From contig CACIWG010000005.1 in assembly GCA_902590245.1 (NCBI GenBank), positions 19,966 to 83,965 on the forward strand: a stretch of 64,000 nt of DNA, read 5' to 3'. Below, piece by piece: positions 21,139-31,581 of the stretch; within the stretch, counting starts at the first letter, position 1, and each line of letters begins with the position of its first letter. Source of the stretch: an uncultured SAR116 cluster alpha proteobacterium. Lineage in GTDB: Bacteria; Pseudomonadota; Alphaproteobacteria; Puniceispirillales; Marisalimonadaceae. The notes below the pieces were generated by a model that was not told the DNA's origin, ran no database searches, and saw only the letters and a program-made list of their open reading frames with translations. The position numbers were made by a program, and so were the translations under genes.

Positions 21139-22611
21139 ATGTCCAAAAAACTTATCATTGTCGGATCAGGTAATGCTGCTTTATGTGCTGGGATTTCTGC
21201 ATTAGAAAAAGGAGCAGATGTAAAAATTTTAGAAAAAGCTAATGAGTATTTGGCTGGTGGAAACACAAAGTACACTGCTGGCGCCATGAGGTTTGCTTAC
21301 AATAATGGTGATGAATTAAAACCTCTTTTGAAGGACCCTAATGACCCAAAATTAGAAAAAACTAATTTTGGTAAATATTCAAAAGATAAGTTTTCTGAGG
21401 ACCTTCTTAATTTTAATGATGGAAAAACTCTTACTACTGAACAAAAAACTTTGATTAATGAATCTTATGAAACAATGAAATGGTTAGCATCTCATGATGT
21501 AAAATTTGAGCCAATATATCAAAGGCAAAGTTTTGAAAAAGATGGCAAGTTTGTTTTTTGGGGAGGATTAACGTTGGCATCAAAAAATGAAGGTGTAGGA
21601 TTATTTGATCAAGAATTAGATGCCTTCAAAAAACTTGGTGGTGAGATAGAATATGAAACCTCTGTTACTGAACTTTTAAGAGAAGAAGGAAAAATAATAG
21701 GTGTTAAAACCAAAGATAATAATTTTATTGCTGACGCAGTTATCTTAGCGTCAGGTGGATTTGAGGCTGATAAAGAAATGAGGTCAAAGTATTTAGGGGA
21801 TCATTGGGGTGTTGCTAAGGTAAGAGGTACTCCAAATAATACAGGTGACGGATTGAAAATGGCTATGGATATAGGAGCTGCTCTAAATGGCCAATTTGGT
21901 TCTTGTCATGCAACTCCAATGGATCTTCACATGAAAGACTTTGGTAATTTAGATTTAGAACCTGGCGAAAGAAAAAAATATAGAAAGATATGTTATTTTC
22001 TTGGGATTATGATTAATGCAGATGGTAAAAGGTTTTTAGATGAAGGGAAAAATTTTAGAAATTACACCTATGCTCAATATGGTGCTCGGGTTTTAGAACA
22101 ACCTGGACATTTCGCATGGCAGATTTTTGATGAAAAAGTTAAACATTTACTTTATGACGAGTATTTTTTTGAAGATGCTCATTATGTGGAAGCAAATACA
22201 TTAGAAGAACTAATAAAGAAAATGGATGGTGTCAACTATAAAGAATGTCTATCTACAGTTACAGAGTTTAACAAGTCTTGCAAATCCAACAGAAATTTTG
22301 ATCCAACTATTCTTGATGGTAGAAAAACAATAGACCTTAATATACCAAAATCAAATTGGGCGCTAGCTTTAGATAAACCACCTTTTCGAGCATATCCTGT
22401 AACCGGAGGTATAACATTTACATATGGTGGATTAAAAATTTCTAAAAATGCAAATGTTTTAGATAAAAATGATAAAAATATTCAAGGACTTTATGCCTGT
22501 GGAGAATTAGTTGGTGGTGTGTTCTTAAATGGTTATCCTGGTGGCTCTGGCTTAACTTCAGGCGCAGTGTTTGGAAGGAAAGCTGGCAGCGCAGCAGCTT
22601 TAGGTTTGTAA
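21139..22611 (+). CDS. FAD-dependent dehydrogenase (TcuA/fumarate reductase flavoprotein family)
   Basis: IIVGSGNAALCAGISALEKGADV, TYGGLKI..., GLYACGELVGGVFLNGYPGGSGLTSGAVFGR. Confidence 0.9.
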   Translation: MSKKLIIVGSGNAALCAGISALEKGADVKILEKANEYLAGGNTKYTAGAMRFAYNNGDELKPLLKDPNDPKLEKTNFGKYSKDKFSEDLLNFNDGKTLTTEQKTLINESYETMKWLASHDVKFEPIYQRQSFEKDGKFVFWGGLTLASKNEGVGLFDQELDAFKKLGGEIEYETSVTELLREEGKIIGVKTKDNNFIADAVILASGGFEADKEMRSKYLGDHWGVAKVRGTPNNTGDGLKMAMDIGAALNGQFGSCHATPMDLHMKDFGNLDLEPGERKKYRKICYFLGIMINADGKRFLDEGKNFRNYTYAQYGARVLEQPGHFAWQIFDEKVKHLLYDEYFFEDAHYVEANTLEELIKKMDGVNYKECLSTVTEFNKSCKSNRNFDPTILDGRKTIDLNIPKSNWALALDKPPFRAYPVTGGITFTYGGLKISKNANVLDKNDKNIQGLYACGELVGGVFLNGYPGGSGLTSGAVFGRKAGSAAALGL

Positions 22612-22612
22612 A

Positions 22613-23572
22613 ATGTTAAATGTTGCAGTTTTAGATGATTATCAAAACGTAACAAAAAAGTTTGGGAACTGGTCAAAGTTAGACGGTAAAATTAACCTAA
22701 AAATATTTAATAAATTTTTTGATGATCCAAATGATCTTGTTAAAAGTGTGTTAGATTTTGAAGTTTTGTGTTTAATGAGAGAAAGAACAGTGTTGAGTGC
22801 AAGTATAATTAATAAATTACCAAAGCTTAAATTAGTGATAACAACAGGAATGTGGAATCCTTCTGTAGATAAAAATGCTCTTAAAAAAAGAGAAATTGTT
22901 TTTTGTGGAACTGATAACAGAATAGAATCAACAGCTGAACTTTCTTGGTTGTTAACACAAGTAGTTTGGAGGAATATTTCTCAAGAGTTTGTAAATATGA
23001 AAAATGGTAATTGGCAAACATCTATAGGTAGAACCTTATTTGGGAAGACATTAGGAATTTTTGGTTTAGGAAAACAAGGTAAACAAGTTGCTAGATTTGG
23101 AAGTGCTTTTGGTATGAATGTAATTGCTTGGAGTCATAATTTAACTAAAGAGGTTTGTGAATTAGAAAAAGTAACTTTAGTATCCTCAGATGAATTGTTC
23201 AAAACTTCTGATGTGCTTTCAATTCATACCAAGTTATCTCATAGAACAAGGGGATTTATTAATTCTGAAAAAATTAAAATGATGAAGAAAACTTCAATAA
23301 TTATTAATACGAGTAGAGGTCCAATAATTAATGAGGAAGATTTAATAAATTCAATAAAAGAATATTATATTTCAGGAGTTGGTTTAGATGTTTATGATAT
23401 TGAGCCATTGCCAAAAGATCATGAACTTAGAAATTTGTCTCAAAATTTTAATGTTGTCCTATCTCCTCACCTTGGTTATGTATCTTCTGAAACCTACGAA
23501 AAATTTCATCAAGGATATGTTGATGCAATTTTAGCTTATCTTGACGCAAATCCTATAAATCTTCTGAATTAA
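22613..23572 (+). CDS. D-2-hydroxyacid dehydrogenase family protein
   Basis: TLGIFGLGKQGKQVARFGSAFGM, NTSRGPIINEEDL, SPHLGYVS. Confidence 0.92.
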   Translation: MLNVAVLDDYQNVTKKFGNWSKLDGKINLKIFNKFFDDPNDLVKSVLDFEVLCLMRERTVLSASIINKLPKLKLVITTGMWNPSVDKNALKKREIVFCGTDNRIESTAELSWLLTQVVWRNISQEFVNMKNGNWQTSIGRTLFGKTLGIFGLGKQGKQVARFGSAFGMNVIAWSHNLTKEVCELEKVTLVSSDELFKTSDVLSIHTKLSHRTRGFINSEKIKMMKKTSIIINTSRGPIINEEDLINSIKEYYISGVGLDVYDIEPLPKDHELRNLSQNFNVVLSPHLGYVSSETYEKFHQGYVDAILAYLDANPINLLN

Positions 23573-24308
23573 TTTTCCAATTGTCTTTTAACCAATCTGG
23601 GCATTTTACTTGTTTGTAAATTTTTTTATAAAATTTATTTTTAGGTACTGGCCATCTTTCAATCAAAACATCTTCAGGGTCCGGCTTTCCTGTAAATGCG
23701 ACTATGCTGGTTTCTTGATTTATATTTGCAGGTTTCCATATTCTCAAAGGCCATTTTGGAAGCAAATTATGTTTAAAACTTTGACACCAATTTTTAGGCC
23801 AAAAATTTTGTTCATTTATTACATTACTTATATAGACTTGTTCAATATGATATTTTTTCCATATATAATTCGAGTTTTTTTCAAACTCATCAAAAATATA
23901 TTTATGTTTTTTAACAGGAAATCTAAAACAACTTGTATTTCCAATATTTTTTCCAGTTTGAGTCCAGTTTTCAATAACACAGAAAGTTCCTTTTTTATAA
24001 GAAAAAAATTTATCTAAATTATTAGTAATTACTAAATCTAAATCTAAAAAAAGAATATCTCCTTCAAGTCCATAAAGTGGATATTTCCATATACTTAATT
24101 TTCTCCATGGAGTTAAAGATAACGGTTTTGGAATTTTTATATCTGGTAAAGGTTTACATATAACATCTTTAATTATATTTTTTTTATCATCTGTAAAACA
24201 AATTAACCTAGTTTTATTTTCAGTATGTTTTTGAATGGAAGAATATAAATTATTAACATAATTAAAATTATATCTATCACCCCATTTCATGCATATTATT
24301 GTTTGCAA
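23553..24308 (-). CDS. Glycosyltransferase (GT8-like fold)
   Basis: MKWGDRYNFNYVNNLY..., DILFLDLDLVITNNL (DxD-like). Confidence 0.7.
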   Translation of the reverse strand: MQTIICMKWGDRYNFNYVNNLYSSIQKHTENKTRLICFTDDKKNIIKDVICKPLPDIKIPKPLSLTPWRKLSIWKYPLYGLEGDILFLDLDLVITNNLDKFFSYKKGTFCVIENWTQTGKNIGNTSCFRFPVKKHKYIFDEFEKNSNYIWKKYHIEQVYISNVINEQNFWPKNWCQSFKHNLLPKWPLRIWKPANINQETSIVAFTGKPDPEDVLIERWPVPKNKFYKKIYKQVKCPDWLKDNWKINSEDL

Positions 24309-24352
24309 TTTTTGTTCATACCTTTAATTATTAATTAAATATTATTTTTAAA

Positions 24353-25450
24353 ATGATTATAAATATACTACTTCCATATAAAGAAAAATTTTCAAAAAAT
24401 AAAGCTTCATCTGTTAGTTTGACTGTATCAAATAACTTGCAATTTACTAAATATAAAAAAAATATTCGAGTGTTCGGGCATACCGTTAAAGAACCTATGC
24501 ATGAAAAAAATTTCATAGGTTTTGAAAATTCATGGAATATATTTAAAAGTAAAAATGAAAATATTGCTCAAAAAATGTGTGAATTTCTAAATAATGAAAA
24601 AAAACCTAAACAAATAATTGAAGTTCACAATAGACCATATTTAGTTAATTCAATTCACTCTAAATTATATCATTTTCACAAAATTACCCTTTTTCTTCAT
24701 AATGATCCATTGGAAATGAAAGGATCAATTAGTATTAATGAAAGAAAAAATTTGTTATCAAAATTAAATAAAATTTATTGTGTGAGTAATTTTATTAAAA
24801 AAAGATTTTTAACAGGTATTTCTGAACATCATAATAAAGTCGTAGTTTTACATAACGGGGTTAAAAGAGTTCAAAATTTTAAACCAAATAAAAAAAAACT
24901 AATTATTTTTGTAGGAAGGATTGTTAAAGAAAAAGGTGTTGATCTTTTTGTAGATTCTATAAAAGAAATTTATAATGATTTTGAAGACTGGAATTTTAAA
25001 ATTATTGGATCTCCCAAATTAGGCGTAAACAAGTTTGATAATTTTTCTAAAAAAATAAAAATGAATTTTGAAGGCTTAGGAAAAAGAGCTAAAATGTTAG
25101 GCTTTGTTAATTCAAAATCTCTAAATAAGATAATGCAAAAATCTTCAATAATAGTGATACCTTCTATATGGCAAGAACCGTTTGGGTTAGTTGCTGCGGA
25201 GGCAATGTCAAATGGGGTGGCGATAATTTCTTCCAAAAATGGGGGGCTACCTGAAATAATTGGAAAAAATGGTATACTAATTGAAAATATCAACGCAAAA
25301 AAAATTACAAAAAATTTAAAAAAATTCATGGAAAATGAAAATTTACTTAAGCAATTCCAAACAAAATCATGGGATAATTTCAAATTAAATTCAAAAATAA
25401 TATCAGCAAGATTAGATCAATATAGAAATGAATTAATTTTTAAAAATTGA
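24353..25450 (+). CDS. Glycosyltransferase family 4
   Basis: IIFVGRIVKEKGVDLFVDS, IVIPSIWQEPFGLVAAEAMSNGVAIISS. Confidence 0.92.
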   Translation: MIINILLPYKEKFSKNKASSVSLTVSNNLQFTKYKKNIRVFGHTVKEPMHEKNFIGFENSWNIFKSKNENIAQKMCEFLNNEKKPKQIIEVHNRPYLVNSIHSKLYHFHKITLFLHNDPLEMKGSISINERKNLLSKLNKIYCVSNFIKKRFLTGISEHHNKVVVLHNGVKRVQNFKPNKKKLIIFVGRIVKEKGVDLFVDSIKEIYNDFEDWNFKIIGSPKLGVNKFDNFSKKIKMNFEGLGKRAKMLGFVNSKSLNKIMQKSSIIVIPSIWQEPFGLVAAEAMSNGVAIISSKNGGLPEIIGKNGILIENINAKKITKNLKKFMENENLLKQFQTKSWDNFKLNSKIISARLDQYRNELIFKN

Positions 25451-26731
25451 TTTATAATCTTGGATTTGTGATATGCAAAAACCAATTGGAAACCAAATAA
25501 ATAGATTGCCCCATTGACCAAAAAAACTACCCATTTGTTGTAAAGGAAAGAAAAAAGCTAATGGTATTATGTAACATATTGACAAAAGTGGGCAGTTAAT
25601 GTCAATTTTCCTTCCATCATAACATGTTTTAAAAAGGAAAAAGATCATTAAGGTGCCAAAAATTAAACCAACTATTCCGGTTTCAGCAAAAAGCTGCAAA
25701 TAGAAATTATGAGGATGATTAAGACAAAAGTTTTTACCTGGCAACCAATTGAATTCATTACTTTTCATTGTCTTACAATGAATTCTAGAACTCGAGGGTC
25801 CCATGCCAATCATAGGTTTATAAAGACCCTGTTGTATACCTGATCTCCAGGCACCCCAATAAGGGTTGTTAATACTAGTATTTAAAATTGGAACTGCTTT
25901 CAAAAAATGATGAGTGTATTGTTCAAACTTAGGTTTATTAAACGTCGAGATAATAGTAAGTGATAAAATTAAAAATGTTGTTATAAAAATAGAAATTTTA
26001 ATTAAATTAACTTTATTTGATTTCCATGAAAATATCGAAAGTAGACCACCAAAAAATCTAATTAAAAAATTACCTCTTTCTCCTGATAAAAAGACCAAAA
26101 TTATACTCCACAAAACTATTAAAAAACTTAAAATATTATTCTTTTTGAATCTATAACATATGATTGCTATTAAAGTACAAAATATTGGTAAAGATAATTT
26201 GGATAAATAACTACCAGGAACTAAATCTCCATAAGGCCAAGATAATCTATCTTTGACCCCTTCAAAAAAGAGCTCAAAAGATAAGATTATACACATTATA
26301 ACCATCCCAATTAGAATTGAAACGAACATTACCATTCTTATGTCTTTATCTTTTCCAAGCCATGCTTGAGCAGCAGCTACATAAATTGGAAACCTAATCC
26401 ATACTAATCCTTGAAAAAAAGAAAATTTTTCATAGGGACCTAAAATTGCAGATAGCAACCCAGTAATCCAAAGAAGAATTGCAAAGACAAACCATAATTG
26501 ACCAGCCCATATCCAATCATTTTTTAAAGAGCATCTTATAATGAATATTAAAGATATTGTAGTAAGCCATAAATCAGCAGGATCTCTCTCAATTAAATAA
26601 AAAAAAGGCCCTAATATCCAAAAATATGACATAAACTTTTGGAATTTTGGTAAATTATTTATCTTGTTTAAACCTCTATGAAAACTAGAGTTTAAATCAA
26701 AATCAATTGTACTAAAATATTTTAAGAACAT
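25433..26731 (-). CDS. O-antigen ligase family (Wzy_C) membrane protein
   Basis: Polytopic; FLSGERGNFL, MIGMGPSS, NHPHNFYLQLFAETGIVGL. Confidence 0.9.
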   Translation of the reverse strand: MFLKYFSTIDFDLNSSFHRGLNKINNLPKFQKFMSYFWILGPFFYLIERDPADLWLTTISLIFIIRCSLKNDWIWAGQLWFVFAILLWITGLLSAILGPYEKFSFFQGLVWIRFPIYVAAAQAWLGKDKDIRMVMFVSILIGMVIMCIILSFELFFEGVKDRLSWPYGDLVPGSYLSKLSLPIFCTLIAIICYRFKKNNILSFLIVLWSIILVFLSGERGNFLIRFFGGLLSIFSWKSNKVNLIKISIFITTFLILSLTIISTFNKPKFEQYTHHFLKAVPILNTSINNPYWGAWRSGIQQGLYKPMIGMGPSSSRIHCKTMKSNEFNWLPGKNFCLNHPHNFYLQLFAETGIVGLIFGTLMIFFLFKTCYDGRKIDINCPLLSICYIIPLAFFFPLQQMGSFFGQWGNLFIWFPIGFCISQIQDYKSIFKN

Positions 26732-26735
26732 ATCG

Positions 26736-28103
26736 TTAATTCAGAACTTTTATTCTACCTTTTAAGAAAAATATGAGAATTAATGATGGTATGACCATTA
26801 AACAAGTAATAATAAAAAATAATCCCCAGTCACCATTTAAATAATCGACTAAACTTCCAGAAGAAGATGCTAATGTTGTTCTTCCTAAAGTACCAATTGA
26901 GGCTAATAATGCATATTGAGTTGCAGTATATTGTCTATTAACCAACACAGATATAAATGCAACGAAAGCAACAGTAGCGAATGCAGCTGCCAGATCATCT
27001 AAAATAACAGCTATAGAAAAAATGAAGTAACTTTTTCCTGCCCAAAATAAAATAGAAAACAGAAGATTTGTTATTGCCATAAATATTCCAGCAATAATGA
27101 TAGATCTTACCAATCCAATTTTTACAGTTAAAAATCCACCAATTAGAGTAAATAAAATAGTAGTGATCCACCCAAGACCTTTTGAAAAAATACCTATATC
27201 AGATTTGGTAAAACCAATTTCTTTGTAAAAAATTAAAGACATACGGCCAAGAAAAGCTTCTCCAATTTTAAATAAAAATATAAATGCAATTAAACCTATG
27301 CCAATAGCTAGACCATTTTTTTTAAAAAAATCATATATCGGGGCAACTATAGTTTCAAACATCCATAATAAGATAAAGTTTATTTTTTTTTCAAAAATAG
27401 ATAATTTTGAATTTTTCATTATATTTGATTTATTTTTGTTTGATTTAATTTTAGGTATTTCATTAATTGTTAATAATAGAAGATTTAACAACATTAAAAT
27501 AAAAAATAATAAAATAAACGTAAGTTGCCAGTAATTATCAAATCCTATTTTTTCAAAATAATCTGATATTAAAAGTGATAATAAACCTCCAATTTTAAAT
27601 CCCGTCCACCATCCAATTACAGCCATTGAAGCAGCTGCTGCCATTATATTATTTTCATTTGATTTTATTTGTTCAATTCTTAACGCATCAATTGATATAT
27701 CTTGAGTAGATGAAAAAATCGCGATAAATAATCCAATTAAGATTACAAAAAATAAGTTTTTTTCTGGGTCAATACTAGACCAAATTAATAATGATATACT
27801 AATGAAAAACTGCATTAAAAAAATCCAAGACTTTCTGTGTCCAATTTTTTTTGTAAGCCAAAAAATTTTTAACTTATCAACTAGAGGAGCCCAAAGATAA
27901 TTGATTGCGTATACAGCAAATATTGCTCCTGCCCAACCAATTGTACTTCTGCTTAAACCTTCCTCTTTTAGCCATAGACTTAAACTCGACCCAATCAAAA
28001 CCCAAGGAAAACCACTTATAATCCCAAGTAGTAAAATTTTTAACATTCTTATTTCTAAAAACACTTTGATCGTAAGAAATTTATTCTGTTTTAATATTTT
28101 CAT
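26736..28103 (-). CDS. ampG: AmpG-like MFS muropeptide permease
   Basis: GIISGFPWVLIGSSLSLWLKEEGLSRSTIGWAG, INYLWAPLVDKL, GHRKSWIFLMQF, FSSTQDISIDALRIE. Confidence 0.88.
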   Translation of the reverse strand: MKILKQNKFLTIKVFLEIRMLKILLLGIISGFPWVLIGSSLSLWLKEEGLSRSTIGWAGAIFAVYAINYLWAPLVDKLKIFWLTKKIGHRKSWIFLMQFFISISLLIWSSIDPEKNLFFVILIGLFIAIFSSTQDISIDALRIEQIKSNENNIMAAAASMAVIGWWTGFKIGGLLSLLISDYFEKIGFDNYWQLTFILLFFILMLLNLLLLTINEIPKIKSNKNKSNIMKNSKLSIFEKKINFILLWMFETIVAPIYDFFKKNGLAIGIGLIAFIFLFKIGEAFLGRMSLIFYKEIGFTKSDIGIFSKGLGWITTILFTLIGGFLTVKIGLVRSIIIAGIFMAITNLLFSILFWAGKSYFIFSIAVILDDLAAAFATVAFVAFISVLVNRQYTATQYALLASIGTLGRTTLASSSGSLVDYLNGDWGLFFIITCLMVIPSLILIFFLKGRIKVLN

Positions 28104-28161
28104 TTTAATATTGTTCCCGATGTATATTATGTAGAATAAACATCTATAGATTTAACATTAA

Positions 28162-28686
28162 ATGATCATTTACCTTAATACTATTTATAAATCGAAAATA
28201 ATATTTAAAAAAAAAATTTTCCCTTGCCAGCTTGGCAAAAATGGTAGAGTTCCAAGTTACAAGAAAAGAGAAGGAGATAAATGTACACCTTCAGGTAAAT
28301 TCATTATTAGATCTATCTTTTTAAGAAAAGATAAAAAATTAAATATTCGTTTGAGAAAGTCAATAAAAAGAAAAATTTTTTATGTTCGTGAAAATTATGG
28401 ATGGTGTGATGATGTTCGCTCTAAACAATATAATCAATTGGTAGATTTAATTCCTAACTTTGATTATTCACATGAAAAATTATATAGATGTGATGATGTT
28501 TACGATATAACTTTAGAATTAAACTATAATCAAAATCCTACCTTCAAAAATAAAGGAAGTGCTATATTTATACATTGTTCTTTTAATGATTTAAGAAATA
28601 CAAATGGTTGTGTTGCTATAAAAAAAAATAATTTAAAATTTATAATTAATAATTTACAAAAAATAAATTACATATATATAAGATGA
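28162..28686 (+). CDS. YkuD-domain (L,D-transpeptidase fold) protein without signal peptide; candidate cytoplasmic L,D-carboxypeptidase
   Basis: GRVPSYKKREGDKCTPSGKF, IFIHCSFNDLRNTNGCVAIKK active-site Cys; no N-terminal signal. Confidence 0.8.
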   Translation: MIIYLNTIYKSKIIFKKKIFPCQLGKNGRVPSYKKREGDKCTPSGKFIIRSIFLRKDKKLNIRLRKSIKRKIFYVRENYGWCDDVRSKQYNQLVDLIPNFDYSHEKLYRCDDVYDITLELNYNQNPTFKNKGSAIFIHCSFNDLRNTNGCVAIKKNNLKFIINNLQKINYIYIR

Positions 28687-28706
28687 TATAAATCCTGGAG
28701 AAAGAA

Positions 28707-30713
28707 ATGATCAATAACGTATTACCAATTATTTTAGGCATTTTGGGGCTATTAAGTGCATACTTTGTCTACTTAAAAGTTAAAGCATCTTCAGAAGGAA
28801 CTGGAAAAGTAAAAGATATTGGAGATGAAATTCATCTTGGTGCCATGGTATTTATGGCTAGTGAATATAAAAGATTAGCTTTATTTTGTATAGTTTGTAT
28901 CGTTGCTTTGTATTTTAGTTTGGGTTGGGAAACAGCAATTTCCTTTTTTGTGGGAGCTGCATGTTCTGGTGTTGCAGGTTTTATTGGAATGTATACTGCA
29001 ACAAAAGCTAACGTTAGAACTGCTGTCGCTGCAAACGAAAAAGGAGCTTCTGAAGCTCTTAATGTTGCTTTCTTCGGTGGCTCTATTATGGGTTTAACAG
29101 TTGCATCCATGGGTCTATTTGGAGTAGGGATTTTATTTTATTATTTTGGGGGAGATATCAAAACAATTCATTCGATTGAAGGATTTGCGATGGGTGCTTC
29201 TTCAGTTGCTTTATTTTCTCGTGTAGGTGGTGGAATTTTTACTAAAAGTGCAGATGTTGGAGCTGACCTTGTAGGTAAAGTAGAAGCGGGTATACCTGAA
29301 GATGATCCAAGAAATCCCGGTGTTATTGCAGATAATGTTGGTGATAATGTAGGTGATGTTGCTGGAATGGGTTCAGATATTTTTGAATCATATTGTGGAT
29401 CGATGATTGCGTCCATTGCATTAGCAGCGTCCATGACTTCTGCAACCATTACAAAATTAGGTGGAGATCAATATATGTTACAGCTTATGCCTTTAGCTCT
29501 TGCTTCACTTGGTCTCATTTGTTCTATTGTCGGGATTTTAATGGTTCGACTGTTCTCTAATAAAAGCCCTGAAATTGCGCTAAGATTTGGAACAATTGGT
29601 TCAGCCGTGGTATTTATTATTGCATCATTCTTCCTTGTTAAAAGCTTAGGTGTTTCATCAGGTGTTTGGGCAGCTGTTTTAATTGGATCTATTGGTGGTA
29701 TAATTGTTGGACTAGTTACAGAATATTATACTGGAGGTGCTCCAGTTAAGAAAATCGCTAAAGGTGGAGAAACAGGCTCAGCTACTATTATGATTACTGG
29801 ATTAGCCACTGGAATGCAATCAGTTGCTATACCAGTTTTCACAATTGTATGTATTATTTTTACATCAAATTATTTTGCTGGGTTATATGGTGTTGGAATT
29901 GCTGCTATCGGTATGTTAAGTACTGTTGGAATAACGATGGCAATTGATGCTTATGGACCTGTCGCTGATAATGCCGGTGGAATAGCAGAAATGGCAGAAA
30001 TGGGTAAAAAGACAAGAGAAATAACAGATTCTTTAGACGAAGTTGGTAATACAACTGCGGCTATCGGGAAAGGTTTCGCGATTAGTGCAGCAGCTTTGGC
30101 TGCTCTTGCATTAATAAGTGCTTACATTGAAAAAATATCTATGAGTGACCCAACTTTTGTATTAGCTATCAATGATCCTTTAGTATTAAGTGGTATGTTT
30201 TTAGGAGGGATCTTTCCATTTCTTGTAAGTGCAATGACTATGACTGCTGTAGGAGATGCAGCTTTTGATATGATAAAAGAAATAAGAAGGCAGTTTAAAG
30301 AAATTCCTGGTTTGCTAGAAGGTAAAGCAAAACCAGATACAGCAAAATGTGTTGATATAGCCACACAAGCTGCTTTGAGAAAAATGATACTGCCTGGGTC
30401 TCTTGCTGTTCTAGCTCCAGTAATAGTAGGATTTGTTTTGGGTCCAAAAGCGCTAGGTGGAATGTTAGGTGGTGCTTTGATTTGTTGTGTTATGATGGCA
30501 TTAATGATGTCAAATGCAGGTGGTGCATGGGATAATGCAAAAAAGTTTGTTGAAAAAGGTAATTATGGAGGAAAAGGTTCTGAAGTTCACAAAGCTGCAG
30601 TTGTTGGAGACACAGTTGGAGATCCGCTAAAAGACACTTCAGGACCATCAATGAATATTTTAATTAATGTAATGGCAATTGTTAGTTTAGTTATTGCCCC
30701 CTTATTGATATGA
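28707..30713 (+). CDS. hppA: Membrane-bound ion-translocating pyrophosphatase
   Basis: [53 protein letters not shown]. Confidence 0.97.
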   Translation: MINNVLPIILGILGLLSAYFVYLKVKASSEGTGKVKDIGDEIHLGAMVFMASEYKRLALFCIVCIVALYFSLGWETAISFFVGAACSGVAGFIGMYTATKANVRTAVAANEKGASEALNVAFFGGSIMGLTVASMGLFGVGILFYYFGGDIKTIHSIEGFAMGASSVALFSRVGGGIFTKSADVGADLVGKVEAGIPEDDPRNPGVIADNVGDNVGDVAGMGSDIFESYCGSMIASIALAASMTSATITKLGGDQYMLQLMPLALASLGLICSIVGILMVRLFSNKSPEIALRFGTIGSAVVFIIASFFLVKSLGVSSGVWAAVLIGSIGGIIVGLVTEYYTGGAPVKKIAKGGETGSATIMITGLATGMQSVAIPVFTIVCIIFTSNYFAGLYGVGIAAIGMLSTVGITMAIDAYGPVADNAGGIAEMAEMGKKTREITDSLDEVGNTTAAIGKGFAISAAALAALALISAYIEKISMSDPTFVLAINDPLVLSGMFLGGIFPFLVSAMTMTAVGDAAFDMIKEIRRQFKEIPGLLEGKAKPDTAKCVDIATQAALRKMILPGSLAVLAPVIVGFVLGPKALGGMLGGALICCVMMALMMSNAGGAWDNAKKFVEKGNYGGKGSEVHKAAVVGDTVGDPLKDTSGPSMNILINVMAIVSLVIAPLLI

Positions 30714-31580
30714 TTATTCATTAATTATATTTGAAAAGTCTAAATTTCCTTTTTTGTTTTCAGTTAAATATTTGTATTTCTTATAAGTCTGAATACCATA
30801 ATTAATATTTGACTCAGTCTCTGCTGCTGCATCTACTGCTAGACCTAAATCTTTGTACATTAAAGCAGTTGCAAAACCTCCTTCATAGTTTTTATCAGCA
30901 GGTGAAATTGGCCCAATTCCTTTAATTGGACAATAGGAGTTTACAGCCCAACATGATCCAGTTGAAGTTGAAATAACTTCAAATAATTTATTTAAATCTA
31001 AACCTAAGTTTTTTCCAAGATTAAAACTTTCACCAACAGCAATCATTGTTGATGCTAAGAGCATATTGTTGCATATTTTTGCACTTTGTCCTGAACCCTC
31101 TTCACCGCATAAAATAGAGTTTTTACCCATTATTTCAAATAGAAACTTCATCTCATTATATATTTGTGATTTCCCTCCAACCATAAAAGTCAAAGTTCCT
31201 TGATCAGCTCCAATCACTCCACCAGACACAGGTGCATCTAATGTCATTAAACCCTTTTCTTTAGCTTGCATTTGAACAAACCTAGATGTTTTTACGTCTA
31301 TTGTTGAACAATCAACAATATATTTGCCGGGCGTTGAGTAAGTTATAATTTCTGACCAAACTTTTCCAACAGCTAAACCATCTGGTAACATAGTAATAAT
31401 TATCTCCGATTCATCAATTAGATTTTTTAAATTATTAGCTATAAGAATATTATGGTTTTTTAAATTTTTGTAAGCATTATTATTAATATCATAACCAAAA
31501 ATCTGGAGATTTTCTTTTGATAGATTTATTGACATTCCTTTTCCCATATTTCCTAATCCAATAAAACCAATTTTTTTCAT
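30714..31580 (-). CDS. mmsB: 3-hydroxyisobutyrate dehydrogenase
   Basis: [52 protein letters not shown]. Confidence 0.9.
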   Translation of the reverse strand: MKKIGFIGLGNMGKGMSINLSKENLQIFGYDINNNAYKNLKNHNILIANNLKNLIDESEIIITMLPDGLAVGKVWSEIITYSTPGKYIVDCSTIDVKTSRFVQMQAKEKGLMTLDAPVSGGVIGADQGTLTFMVGGKSQIYNEMKFLFEIMGKNSILCGEEGSGQSAKICNNMLLASTMIAVGESFNLGKNLGLDLNKLFEVISTSTGSCWAVNSYCPIKGIGPISPADKNYEGGFATALMYKDLGLAVDAAAETESNINYGIQTYKKYKYLTENKKGNLDFSNIINE

Positions 31581-31581
31581 A

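Noticed and set aside
23610-24017. 135 aa plus-strand ORF opposite the GT8-like gene
   Set aside because: Phe/Ile-rich translation with no domain; the minus-strand glycosyltransferase explains the region
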